Position numbers and translations under genes: made by a program
The notes under the pieces: model-generated
The model's database searches: none
What the model was told of the DNA's origin: nothing
Seen by the model: the letters and a program-made list of their open reading frames with translations, nothing else
Origin: Paraburkholderia sp. SOS3
GTDB taxonomy: Bacteria; Pseudomonadota; Gammaproteobacteria; Burkholderiales; Burkholderiaceae
Assembly: GCF_001922345.1 (NCBI RefSeq)
Contig: NZ_CP018811.1
Span: forward strand, 3,038,001 to 3,102,000
Direction: 5' to 3'
DNA length: 64,000 nucleotides
Part shown: positions 54,630 to 63,091 of the stretch, piece after piece
Layout of the letters: each line of letters opens with the position of its first letter
Position numbering within the stretch: position 1 is the stretch's first letter

Positions 54630-55517
54630 CTAAAGCCTCACCCTCTGTTGAATAAAATCCAGAAAACACTTCACCCGACCGGCCAAAGACGCACTCTGGT
54701 AGTACACCGCATGAATCGGCTGCCGCCGATCGACCATCACGTTCTCCAGCACCGGCACAAGCCGCCCTTCCCGCAAATCGCCGGCAATCATGAAGTCGGC
54801 AAGGCACGCGATGCCCCACCCGTCGATCGCCAGCCTGCGCAACGTCTCCCCGCTCGACGCCGCAATACCCGGCTCGATCTTCAATAAGTCGCGTTCGCCG
54901 TCGCGCAGCGGCCACCGGTTCAAATGTTCAGGCGCCGTAAACCCGATCAGCCGATGCTCGTGCAACGCATCCACCGAGCGCGGCACCCCACGCTCCGCGA
55001 CATACCCAGGACTCGCCACGATCCTCAGCTTGCTGCTGCCCAACGCGCGCGCATGCAGCGTCGAGTCCTGCAACTCGCCGATGCGGATCGCAATATCCAC
55101 ACGCTGCCTCAACAGATCGACGGTCCGTTCGTTGCTCGTCAGTTCGAGCCTGATTTCCGGATACAAGGCCGAAAACGCCTTCATATGCGGTGCTATGCAA
55201 TGCAGCATGAACGGCGAGGCCGCATCCACGCGCAACGGCCCCGAAGGGCGCCTGCGCCGCCGTGCGACCGACTCCTCGGCCTCTTCCATCGCAGCAAGGA
55301 TCGCGCGCGCTTTGGCGAGATACAGCTCGCCTTCTTCAGTCAGTTGCAAACGCCGCGTCGTGCGCCGCACGAGCGCGGTGTCGAGCTTCTTCTCGAGCCG
55401 CGACAGCGCGCGGCTCACGCCCGACACCGTTTGCTGCAGCCTTTCCGCAGCCGCCGTGATCGATCCGCTATCGATCACCGTCACGAACACGAGCAGTTCA
55501 TCGGTCGAAGTTTTCAT
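54630..55517 (-). CDS. LysR-family transcriptional regulator
   Basis: LysR-type regulator of 295 residues. The HTH lies at about residues 15-60 (SGSITAAAERLQQTVSGVSRALSRLEKKL), followed by the substrate-binding domain, with GPLRVDAASPFMLHCIAPHM marking its start. It is of the PA2220/YhjC-like group that often neighbours oxidoreductase genes. ATG at 55517 was chosen; a TTG at 55529 would add four residues. The upstream perfect inverted repeat at 55526-55545 is its probable operator, and the divergent epimerase gene is its probable target. Confidence 0.93.
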   Translation of the reverse strand: MKTSTDELLVFVTVIDSGSITAAAERLQQTVSGVSRALSRLEKKLDTALVRRTTRRLQLTEEGELYLAKARAILAAMEEAEESVARRRRRPSGPLRVDAASPFMLHCIAPHMKAFSALYPEIRLELTSNERTVDLLRQRVDIAIRIGELQDSTLHARALGSSKLRIVASPGYVAERGVPRSVDALHEHRLIGFTAPEHLNRWPLRDGERDLLKIEPGIAASSGETLRRLAIDGWGIACLADFMIAGDLREGRLVPVLENVMVDRRQPIHAVYYQSASLAGRVKCFLDFIQQRVRL

Positions 55518-55525
55518 TGTTGATT

Positions 55526-55545
55526 TCAAATCAAGTGTGATTTGA
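55526..55545. promoter_or_regulatory. Candidate LysR operator
   Basis: TCAAATCA-N4-TGATTTGA is a perfect inverted repeat 9 nt upstream of the lysR start, within the 105-bp divergent region. An overlapping TGATTT-C-AAATCA palindrome lies at 55521-55533. Both fit autoregulatory LysR boxes (T-N11-A spacing). Confidence 0.65.
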
Positions 55546-55622
55546 GACTAACACGCTTTTTGCGAGAATCAGCCGGCCGCATACTGCGTTCAACGCCGCA
55601 ACGCGCGGTATGGGAGAACATC

Positions 55623-56534
55623 GTGAATATCTTCATCACAGGCGCGAACGGCTTTATCGGCGGTTCGATCGCCGCCGGCCTCGTGCGCGCGGGGCATCAC
55701 GTCACCGGTCTGATCCGCAAGCCCGAACAGGCTGCCGAACTCGAACGGCTCGGCATCGTCCCCGTCATCGGTTCGCTCGACGACCGCGCACTGCTGGTCG
55801 CGCAGGCACAAGCGGCCGACGCCGTCATCAACGCAGCAAGCAGCGATCATCGCGGCGCGGTCGAAGCGCTGATCGAAGGCCTTGCCGGTTCGAACAAGCC
55901 GTTTCTGCATACGAGCGGCTCGAGCATCGTCGGCGATGCGTCGGGCGGCGAAGCCGGCGCGGCTGCGATCTATCGCGAAGATTCGTTACCCGAACCAACT
56001 GCCGATAAAGCCGCTCGCGTGGCCATCGATCAGCTCGTGCTCGACGCCGCGAAACGCGGCGTTCGCTCGGCCGTGCTGTGCAATACGCTGATCTATGGGC
56101 ACGGCGCGATCAAGGGCAGCGCAAGCGTGCAGTTGCCGCGACTCATCCGTCAGGCGCAAAAGAGCGGCATCGTCAGGCACGTCGGCAGCGGCGGCAATAT
56201 CTGGTCGAACGTGCATATCGACGACGTGGTCGAACTTTATCGTCTCGCGCTCGATAAAACGCCCGCCGGCACGTTCTATTTCGTCGAAAGCGGCGAGGCG
56301 TCGTTTCGCGAGATGAGCACGGCGATTGCCGACGCGCTCGGTCTCGGCGCGCCGCAAGACTGGCCGCTCGAGGAAGCGAAGAAAGAATGGGGCTACGAAA
56401 TGGCCTCGTACGGCCTCGGTTCGAACAGCCGCGTGCGCGGCACGCGCGCGCGCGAACTGCTCGGTTGGACGCCGAAGCGCACGTCGGTGATCGACTGGAT
56501 CAAACAGGACATGCGCACGGCATCGGCTGAATAA
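55623..56534 (+). CDS. NAD(P)-dependent epimerase/dehydratase-like SDR
   Basis: Extended or atypical short-chain dehydrogenase of 303 residues. The N-terminal Rossmann motif GANGFIGGSIAAGL (TGxxGxxG type) lies at residues 7-20. The region around HTSGSSIVGDASGG supplies the serine, but the classical YxxxK pair is not evident: the position reads DKAARVAIDQLVL. It therefore resembles NAD-binding atypical SDRs. GTG at 55623 has GGGAG 6 nt upstream and puts the Rossmann motif at the usual place. Divergent from the LysR gene. The substrate is unknown. Confidence 0.88.
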   Translation: MNIFITGANGFIGGSIAAGLVRAGHHVTGLIRKPEQAAELERLGIVPVIGSLDDRALLVAQAQAADAVINAASSDHRGAVEALIEGLAGSNKPFLHTSGSSIVGDASGGEAGAAAIYREDSLPEPTADKAARVAIDQLVLDAAKRGVRSAVLCNTLIYGHGAIKGSASVQLPRLIRQAQKSGIVRHVGSGGNIWSNVHIDDVVELYRLALDKTPAGTFYFVESGEASFREMSTAIADALGLGAPQDWPLEEAKKEWGYEMASYGLGSNSRVRGTRARELLGWTPKRTSVIDWIKQDMRTASAE

Positions 56535-56640
56535 CAGCTTACGTCTCATTTGCGCGACTTCGTTGCGAATCCGTAAGGTCAACTCGATAGAATCGGCTCA
56601 CCTGAACAAACGATTCTTCCGGGCGAGCCCGGATTCGCCG

Positions 56641-56823
56641 ATGTTGCTCGCGCTCAACTTCGACTGGCTAACCAATCTGCTTGCGATTCTCTTTCTTGTC
56701 GCTTGTATGTACGACATGCGATACGACGAGTATGGGACGCTGACGCTCGCCGTCGCCGCGATGGGGCTCGTCGTGATGGCGATCCATCTGTTTCTCAAGC
56801 CCGCTTTCGAAATGTCGTTATAG
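56641..56823 (+). CDS. Small membrane protein
   Basis: Hypothetical protein of 60 residues with two hydrophobic helices (about 10-25 and 36-53) separated by the charged loop MYDMRYDEYG. ATG at 56641 gives MLLALNFDWLTNLLAI; the open frame extends upstream without similarity to a membrane protein. No strong ribosome-binding site is seen. Function unknown. Confidence 0.5.
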   Translation: MLLALNFDWLTNLLAILFLVACMYDMRYDEYGTLTLAVAAMGLVVMAIHLFLKPAFEMSL

Positions 56824-56977
56824 CGCGGCGTGTGCCTCAGTGGGCGCGTATAAAACAACGGGCGCCGCGCAAGGGAACCGCGCCGCACCCGTGGAGGAAA
56901 CCGCTAACCGGCAACCGCTAAACACCCGCAACAGGCGTTACGCATTACCGGGTTAATTCAAGCGCGCTCTGATCGGA

Positions 56978-58384
56978 TCAGATCGCCCAGCCGCCCAGAT
57001 AGAACACCGCAAGAACGATTGCGATCGCCACCGTCCCGACATTGAGCCTGCTGTACTCCCCGCTCACGATCCGACCGATCACGAGTGTGCAGAAGCCGAG
57101 CATGATGCCAGTCACGATATTCGCGGTCAGCACGATAAAAACGGCGCAGACGAGACCCGACATCGCGTCGACCATATCGTCCATATGCAGCTTGCTGACG
57201 CTCGACAGCATCAGGAGCCCGACATACATCAGCGCGGGCGCGGTCGCATACGACGGCACGAGCGCCGCGAGCGGCGAAAAGAACATCACGCAAAGAAACA
57301 GCAGCCCGACGACCGCGGCCGCGAGACCCGTTTTCGCGCCGGCGGCCACGCCGACGGTCGATTCGATATATGCGGCAGCCGGTGCGCCGCCCATCAGGCC
57401 GGAAAAAATCGAACTGACCGAATCGGCCGTCAACGCGCGGCCGCCGTTGATGATGCGGCCGTTCTGATCGAGTTGCCCCGCCTGCCCCGCAACCGCGCGA
57501 ATCGTGCCCGTCGCATCGAACACCGCGGTCATCACGAGTGCAAGCACGCTCGGCAGCACCGCGAGCGACAACGCGCCTTTCAGGTCCATCGCGCCGATCA
57601 GCGACGTATGTCCCGGTGCACTCAACGACGGCAACGCGAACACGCCATGAAACGCGACCGCCGGGTCGAGCAGCAGCGCAAGCGCCGAGATCGCGACAAT
57701 CACAATCAGGATCGCGCCCGGCACGCGGCGCCGCACAAGCCCGAAAATCGCCGCGAGCCCGATCACCGACATCAGCGCCGGCAGCGACGTGATATGGCCG
57801 AGCGACACCGGCATGCCAGGCCCCGGATTCTTCACCACGAGCCCGACGTCGTTGGCCGCGATCAGCAGCAGAAAGAGCCCGATGCCGATGCCCGTGCCGT
57901 GCGCGACGCCCGCCGGCAAATTGCGCAGAATCCATGAGCGCACGCCCGTCACCGAAATCGCGGTGAACACAAGGCCCATCAGAAACACGGCGCCCAATGC
58001 GACGGTCGGAGGCAATCCCTTGCCCAGCACCAGCCCGAACGCGGTAAACGCGGTCAACGATATCGCGCAGCCGATGGCGATCGGCAAGCGCGCCCATACG
58101 CCCATCAGCAGCGAGCCGAACGCCGTTGTCAGACAGACGGCGACGAATACCGCACTGGTGTCGAAGCCGGCCTTGCCGAACATGCCTGGCACGACGAACA
58201 CCGAGTACACCATCGCGAGAAACGTCGTGATGCCCGCCACGACTTCGCGGCGCTGCGTGCTGCCGCGCGCCGACACTTCGAAGTAGCGGTCGATCATTCC
58301 CTCAGCCGCGCCTTCGAATGCGGCGGGGTCGCCGTCGAGGCCGGTTGCCGGCAAGCTTTGCGCATGCGCCTCTGTTTCCATCAT
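56978..58384 (-). CDS. NCS2-family purine permease (AzgA-like)
   Basis: Inner-membrane purine:proton symporter of 468 residues, most like the AzgA/GhxP/PbuG branch for adenine, guanine and hypoxanthine. The early [33 protein letters not shown], the TM3 segment and the late [16 protein letters not shown] and [22 protein letters not shown] (binding-site motif) are typical. The hydrophobic profile fits 12-14 helices. ATG at 58384 is followed by another ATG; AGGAGG lies 8 nt upstream. No purine-catabolic gene is next to it and no purine riboswitch was recognised upstream. Confidence 0.92.
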   Translation of the reverse strand: MMETEAHAQSLPATGLDGDPAAFEGAAEGMIDRYFEVSARGSTQRREVVAGITTFLAMVYSVFVVPGMFGKAGFDTSAVFVAVCLTTAFGSLLMGVWARLPIAIGCAISLTAFTAFGLVLGKGLPPTVALGAVFLMGLVFTAISVTGVRSWILRNLPAGVAHGTGIGIGLFLLLIAANDVGLVVKNPGPGMPVSLGHITSLPALMSVIGLAAIFGLVRRRVPGAILIVIVAISALALLLDPAVAFHGVFALPSLSAPGHTSLIGAMDLKGALSLAVLPSVLALVMTAVFDATGTIRAVAGQAGQLDQNGRIINGGRALTADSVSSIFSGLMGGAPAAAYIESTVGVAAGAKTGLAAAVVGLLFLCVMFFSPLAALVPSYATAPALMYVGLLMLSSVSKLHMDDMVDAMSGLVCAVFIVLTANIVTGIMLGFCTLVIGRIVSGEYSRLNVGTVAIAIVLAVFYLGGWAI

Positions 58385-58913
58385 GGTGAGTGCCTCCTTT
58401 ATCAGCAAGCTGAAACGGCCATGCGGAAGCCGTCATCAGGTTCGTCTCGTCGAGTTGTCGTACGGCTTGTGCGGCTTGTGCCGCTTGTGCCGCCTGTTCG
58501 TATCGCAGCACGCGTGCGCCGCCGCCTTTTCTGTAGTTGCGAAGCGTAGGTGAAGACAAATATGTCTCCTATCGCAGCGAAGGCATGCCCGGCATGTCTC
58601 GATGCTTATATCGCCGAGCGCGCGGGAGTCGCGGCACGCGTGCCGGGTGTTTACACCTACGAGGAAAAACGCGCTAAAGCGCGTCGTGTGGCGATACGCG
58701 ACGCGCCGCAAACCCGGCCTGGCCGCCGCAGCAGGTTAAACTCTGTCCGCGGCGCGCTTTGCGCCTCGCATTCACGCTCGCGATGAATGCGAGGCTCGCG
58801 CGCTGCAGAGCAGGTTTCGCAGCAACTTTTACAGCCAGTTTCACGGCACGTTTCACTGCACCGATCGCGGCGATGTTCAAACGCATCCCGCTTCACGCAC
58901 GGAGTCCCTGTTG
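58385..58913. promoter_or_regulatory. Divergent gap between purine permease and lipoprotein
   Basis: This 529-bp region holds both promoters. A 78-codon open frame at 58550-58786 has no ribosome-binding site or family and is not called. A perfect 12-bp-arm inverted repeat lies at 58763-58795. Confidence 0.4.
58763..58795. repeat. Perfect inverted repeat upstream of the PRC-barrel lipoprotein
   Basis: GCCTCGCATTCA (58763-58774) and TGAATGCGAGGC (58784-58795) flank a 9-nt spacer. It lies about 120 nt before the lipoprotein start. It could be an operator or an RNA hairpin in the leader. Confidence 0.5.
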
Positions 58914-59984
58914 ATGAGCGGCGGTTTCCTACGTCCGGCTTTCCGACTACTGTTTCTCGCCGTCCTGGCGCTCGCGGCCCTCGCGCTGTCGGGCTGCGCG
59001 CTGTTCGGCCCGACCCATCAGGAGCCCGCCCCGATTGTCGAGGCGGTGCCGACCATCGTCGAGCCGCCTGCGCTGCCGCTCGTCGAGAGCGAGCCCGAGG
59101 AAACGGAACCGGCCGAGCCGGCTCAGCCGAAAAAGCCCAAGCGGGTGATCGCGCGGCCGCACAAGGTCGAGCCGCCGCCCCCTCCGCCGCCCCCTCCGCC
59201 TCCGCCGCCGCCTCCTCCGCCGCCGCTGATCGTGACGCATGCGATCGACCGCGGCACGGTGCGAGGCCTGCTCGACAGCGAAGTGCAGAAGCCCGACGGC
59301 AAGGTGATCGGCCGCGCGGTCGATCTGACCGTCGACGTGCATGGCGCGCCGCGCGAACTCGTCGTCAATCTGCAAGGCTTCATGGGCATCGGCGACCGCA
59401 AGGCAAGCTTCCCGTGGAACGCGTTCCGCTTCAATCCGACCGCGAAGCCCGCCCCGATCACGATCACATTGCCGCCGAACCAGATGGCATCGGTGGGCCG
59501 CGCGAAGCCATCGACCTCGCTTGCCACGCCGCTTGCCGGCATTCCGCCCGCGCCGCCGGTGCCGGACGGCCAGCTTCAGTTGCTCGACGCGACCGTCGCA
59601 CGGCCGAACGGCGCACAGGTTGGACGCGTGATCGATGTGCTGGTCGACGGCAACGCGCAACCGCAAGCGGTCATCATCGACGTGAGCGGCATCATCAATC
59701 TCGACCGCCGCTCGATTGCGGCGAGCTGGTCCGCGCTGCATTTCACGCCGAAGGACAAGTCGCTGCACGCGCTGATGGATCTGAACGAGGCGCAGATCAA
59801 GGCGTCGCCCTCGTATGAAAACGGCAAGCCGATCGTCGCGGTGTCGCCCGCGCCGCCGCAGGCTCCCGCATCGAGTGCATCGGCGCCGGCCGCGAGCGGC
59901 GCCCCGTCTCGCGCGGCGTCCCCGGCTTCGCCGCCTGCTTCGTCGTCCGGCGCGACGGCTTCTTCCGCGCGCACTTCCCGATGA
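58914..59984 (+). CDS. Lipoprotein with polyproline stretch and two PRC-barrel-like domains
   Basis: Protein of 356 residues. The signal peptide ends in the lipobox LSGC (about residue 28). An acidic Pro/Glu linker leads to 18 consecutive prolines at residues 87-104, encoded by a mix of CCG, CCC and CCT. Two related PRC-barrel-like domains follow: about 113-165 (VQKPDGKVIGRAVDLTVDVHG) and about 218-275 (VARPNGAQVGRVIDVLVDGN). The C-terminus is Ala/Ser/Pro-rich. The proline run would span periplasm or cell wall and would need EF-P for translation. The stop overlaps the next start (ATGA). TTG at 58911 is an alternative start. Function unknown. Confidence 0.83.
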   Translation: MSGGFLRPAFRLLFLAVLALAALALSGCALFGPTHQEPAPIVEAVPTIVEPPALPLVESEPEETEPAEPAQPKKPKRVIARPHKVEPPPPPPPPPPPPPPPPPPLIVTHAIDRGTVRGLLDSEVQKPDGKVIGRAVDLTVDVHGAPRELVVNLQGFMGIGDRKASFPWNAFRFNPTAKPAPITITLPPNQMASVGRAKPSTSLATPLAGIPPAPPVPDGQLQLLDATVARPNGAQVGRVIDVLVDGNAQPQAVIIDVSGIINLDRRSIAASWSALHFTPKDKSLHALMDLNEAQIKASPSYENGKPIVAVSPAPPQAPASSASAPAASGAPSRAASPASPPASSSGATASSARTSR

Positions 59985-61288
59985 CGAGCCGGCACATGGT
60001 CAACGCACGCAGTCTCCGCGCCCTCGACTGGCTCAACTTCTTCGTCGCGAACGTGCAGACGGGGTTCGGGCCGTTTATCGCGTCGTATCTTGCGACACAC
60101 AAATGGACCCAGGGCGAAATCGGTCTCGCGCTATCGGTCGGCACGATCAGCGCGATGGTGAGCCAGATCCCGGGAGGCGCAGCCGTCGACGCGCTGCGCA
60201 ACAAGAAAGCCGCCGCCGCATGGGCGACCATCGCGATCATCGCCAGCGCGCTGCTGCTGGCGGTCAGCCCAACCGTGCTGCCTGTGATGGCCGCCGAAGT
60301 GCTGCACGGCTTCGCGAGCTGCATGCTCGTGCCGGCGATGGCGGCGATCTCGTTCTCGCTCGTCGGGCGCGCCGATCTCGGCGACCGGCTTGGCCGCAAC
60401 GCGCGCTGGGCATCGATCGGCAGCGCCGTCGCGGCGGGGCTGATGGGGCTGACCGGCGAATACTTCTCGGCGCGCGCAGTGTTCTGGTTGACCGCCGCTC
60501 TCGCCATGCCCGCGCTTTTCGCGCTGACGATGATTCATCTGCCGACAGTGCTGCCGCGCGCGCGAGGTGCGCCAGGCCCGCACGAACCGCCGCCCGGCGA
60601 CGCCGAGCCGACGTTGCCCGCGGATGCGGCGCCGGACGATGCGCCTGTCGAGCCCGAGCAGCGCGAGTCGATTCTCGAACTGCTGCGCGACAAGCGGCTG
60701 CTCGTGTTCGCGGTCTGCGTCGTGCTGTTCCATCTGTCGAACGCGGCGATGCTGAACCTCGCCGCCGGCGAAGTGACCGCGGGCATGGGCGACAACGTTC
60801 AGCTCGTGATCGCCGCGTGCATCATCGTGCCGCAGGCAATCGTCGCGCTGCTCTCGCCGTGGGTCGGACGCACCGCACAAAGCTGGGGCCGGCGGCCGAT
60901 CCTGCTGCTCGGCTTTTCCGCATTGCCGATTCGCGCGCTGCTGTTTGCGGGCGTGAGCAGCCCGTATCTGCTCGTGCCGGTACAGATGCTCGACGGCATC
61001 AGCGCCGCGGTGTTCGGCGTGATGCTGCCGCTGATCGCCGCCGACGTCGCGGGCGGCAAGGGCCGCTACAACCTGTGCATCGGGCTCTTCGGGCTCGCGG
61101 CGGGCATCGGCGCGACGCTAAGCACGTCGCTGGCGGGCTTTGTCGCAGACCGCTTCGGCAATGCGGTGAGCTTCTTCGGCCTCGCGGGCGCCGGCGCGCT
61201 TGCCGTGCTGCTCGTGTGGGCCGCGATGCCGGAGACGCGCAACGGGGGCGCGCAGCAGAAAGCCGATGCGTTGCCGGAAGCGCGGTAA
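59981..61288 (+). CDS. MFS transporter
   Basis: Major facilitator protein of 435 residues and about 12 helices. Residues 11-40 (RALDWLNFFVANVQTGFGPFIASYLA) begin helix 1, and a cytoplasmic loop at about 190-235 is Pro/Asp/Glu-rich. Helices 7-12 follow. It resembles the group of MFS proteins annotated as putative permeases without a known substrate. Translation is coupled to the PRC-barrel lipoprotein by a 4-nt overlap, which suggests a shared function in the envelope. Confidence 0.9.
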   Translation: MTSRHMVNARSLRALDWLNFFVANVQTGFGPFIASYLATHKWTQGEIGLALSVGTISAMVSQIPGGAAVDALRNKKAAAAWATIAIIASALLLAVSPTVLPVMAAEVLHGFASCMLVPAMAAISFSLVGRADLGDRLGRNARWASIGSAVAAGLMGLTGEYFSARAVFWLTAALAMPALFALTMIHLPTVLPRARGAPGPHEPPPGDAEPTLPADAAPDDAPVEPEQRESILELLRDKRLLVFAVCVVLFHLSNAAMLNLAAGEVTAGMGDNVQLVIAACIIVPQAIVALLSPWVGRTAQSWGRRPILLLGFSALPIRALLFAGVSSPYLLVPVQMLDGISAAVFGVMLPLIAADVAGGKGRYNLCIGLFGLAAGIGATLSTSLAGFVADRFGNAVSFFGLAGAGALAVLLVWAAMPETRNGGAQQKADALPEAR

Positions 61289-61367
61289 CGGTGACCGGTA
61301 ACCGGTAACGCGCGCAGACTCGTGGGCGGAACGAAGCCGCCGTTGCATGCCCGCAGCGGTGTCGCCC

Positions 61368-61428
61368 GCTGCCGATGTGCGCTGCCGATGTGCGCTGCCG
61401 ATGTGCGCTGCCGATGTGCGCTGCCGAT
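61368..61428. repeat. 13-bp tandem repeat
   Basis: GCTGCCGATGTGC is repeated four full times plus nine bases, without mismatch, in the gap between the convergent MFS and argP genes. It ends 9 nt before the argP stop codon. Confidence 0.9.
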
Positions 61429-61436
61429 TCCCCGAT

Positions 61437-62330
61437 TCAATCGAGCAGTTGCGCCGCCTGCTTGCGCAACGCAAGGCCGAATTCGTCGAGCCAGCCAATC
61501 GAGAGACGCCAGCTTTGCCAGTACAGATCGACGTCGAGATGCCTGCCCGGCAAGATGTCGATCAGTTCCCCGCGAGCGAGAGCCGGCGCAACCATCCGCT
61601 CCGGGCACATGCCCCAGCCGAGCCCCGTCATGCATGCGCGCATGAAACCGGCAACGTGCGGAATCCAGTGCTTCGGCGGATCGACTTCCGCGCGCGTGAT
61701 CTTGCGCATGAAGCGCTTCTGCAGTTCGTCCTTCGGATTGAAGTCGATGCACGGCGCGCGGCGCAGCGTGTCGCGCGTCACGCCCCCGGCGAAGTGCCGC
61801 GCGTGAAATGCCGGCGTGCAGACCGCGAGGTACCGCATGCGGCCCAGCCGCGTCGAGCGGCAGCCCTGCACCGGCTCGGCCTGGGTGGTCACCGCGCCTT
61901 GCACGCTGCCGTCGCGGATCAGCTGGGCCGTGTGGTCCTGGTCGTCGATCACGAGGTCGAGCAGCATTTCACGCTCGGTGCAAAAGCCCGCAACCGCATC
62001 GATGAACCATGTCCCCACGCTGTCGTCGTTCACCGCGACGCGCAGCATGGGCCACGCCTGCAACTGCGCGCCCGGCAGCGCGGGAAGCGGGCCGGCCAGT
62101 TCAGCCTCGAGCAACTGCACGCGCTCCGTATGCCGGCACAGCAGCGCACCTGAAGTGGTGGCGACACATGGCGAGCCGCGCTTGACGAGCACGCTGCCCA
62201 CGCGCTCCTCGAGCAGCTTCACGCGCTGCGATACCGCCGATGGCGTGACGTTCAGTTCGCGTGCGGCACGCTCGAACGATCCATGACGGACCACAGCCGC
62301 AAGCGCATCCAGCAATGCGTAGTCGAGCAT
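61437..62330 (-). CDS. argP: ArgP (IciA) LysR-type regulator
   Basis: Lysine- and arginine-sensing activator of the exporter gene argO. In its 297 residues the HTH lies at about 10-55 (VVRHGSFERAARELNVTPSAVSQRVKLLEERVG), a close match to the ArgP family. The effector domain contains VAVNDDSVGTWF and the late WGMCPERMV. AAGGA precedes the ATG. It is divergent from argO across 98 bp, the classical arrangement, and a palindrome overlaps its own ribosome-binding site. Confidence 0.94.
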   Translation of the reverse strand: MLDYALLDALAAVVRHGSFERAARELNVTPSAVSQRVKLLEERVGSVLVKRGSPCVATTSGALLCRHTERVQLLEAELAGPLPALPGAQLQAWPMLRVAVNDDSVGTWFIDAVAGFCTEREMLLDLVIDDQDHTAQLIRDGSVQGAVTTQAEPVQGCRSTRLGRMRYLAVCTPAFHARHFAGGVTRDTLRRAPCIDFNPKDELQKRFMRKITRAEVDPPKHWIPHVAGFMRACMTGLGWGMCPERMVAPALARGELIDILPGRHLDVDLYWQSWRLSIGWLDEFGLALRKQAAQLLD

Positions 62331-62338
62331 TAGCGTTC

Positions 62339-62354
62339 CTTAACCGGTGTTAAG
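62339..62354. promoter_or_regulatory. Candidate ArgP operator
   Basis: CTTAAC-CGGT-GTTAAG is an inverted repeat with perfect 6-bp arms, 8 nt upstream of argP and overlapping its Shine-Dalgarno sequence. An AT-rich block with TATATT at 62410-62415, 13 nt before the argO start, could be the argO -10 box. Confidence 0.5.
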
Positions 62355-62428
62355 AGAATTAGGTTTTCTTAGCCAACAGATTACTTCAGACTGCGGCGAT
62401 CCACCCTTTTATATTGTTTTGATACGCG

Positions 62429-63076
62429 ATGAACTGGATATCTTTTTCTCATGGCGCCGCATTGTGCGCGTCGCTGATCGTGACGATCGGTGCGCAAAAC
62501 GCATTTGTCCTGCGGCAAGGCATCATGCGCGCGCATGTCGGCAAGATCGTGCTGCTGTGCGCGCTGTCGGACTTTATCCTCATCGGCGCGGGCGTCGGCG
62601 GCGCCTCGGCACTGGTCAGCCGCTATCCCGTGTTTATCCACACGCTGCTGTACGTCGGCCTCGCCTATCTCACATGGTTCGGCATCAGCGCGTTGCGCCG
62701 CGCGCTACGGCCGAGCGGCAAGGTCCTCGATGCGCAAGGCTCCGACGCGTCGCGGGTTGCGTCTTCGACTGCATCCGCCCGCGAAACGCAGCGCACGATT
62801 CCGATTATCTTGATGACGCTCGCGTTCACATGGCTCAATCCGCATGTGTATCTCGACACGTTTCTGCTGATCGGCACGGCCGGCGCACGCGAGCCGGAAG
62901 GCGCGCGTACCGCATTCGCGCTCGGTGCAATGGCGGTCAGCGCAGGATGGTTCGTCGCGATTGGTTATGGCGCGCGCGTGCTTGCGCCGCTATTTCGTCG
63001 CGCCAACGCATGGCGCGTTCTCGATGGTGCAATCGGCGGGATGGTGTTGTTGCTCGCGCTCGCGCAGTTCCGCTGA
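62429..63076 (+). CDS. argO: LysE/ArgO-family arginine or lysine exporter
   Basis: Inner-membrane exporter of basic amino acids, 215 residues, about six helices. The start MNWISFSHGAALCASLIVTIGAQNAFVLRQGI and the later LTFTWLNPHVYLDTFLLIG-type segment (here MTLAFTWLNPHVYLDTF) are diagnostic for the ArgO/LysE family. The hydrophilic loop at about residues 95-125 is longer than in E. coli ArgO. Activated by the divergent ArgP in other bacteria; the same arrangement is present here. Confidence 0.94.
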   Translation: MNWISFSHGAALCASLIVTIGAQNAFVLRQGIMRAHVGKIVLLCALSDFILIGAGVGGASALVSRYPVFIHTLLYVGLAYLTWFGISALRRALRPSGKVLDAQGSDASRVASSTASARETQRTIPIILMTLAFTWLNPHVYLDTFLLIGTAGAREPEGARTAFALGAMAVSAGWFVAIGYGARVLAPLFRRANAWRVLDGAIGGMVLLLALAQFR

Positions 63077-63091
63077 TTCGATGCCGCCGGC

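Noticed and set aside
54510..54887. A 125-codon + strand frame after the immunity-like genes
   Set aside because: Its second half is antisense to lysR; the first 40 residues match nothing recognised. Kept only as a remnant note.
58550..58786. A 78-codon + strand frame in the purine permease upstream gap
   Set aside because: No ribosome-binding site, Arg/Ala-rich, overlaps the 12-bp inverted repeat; likely non-coding.
61368..61428. Tandem repeat considered as a CRISPR array
   Set aside because: The 13-bp units are contiguous with no spacers and no cas genes are present.
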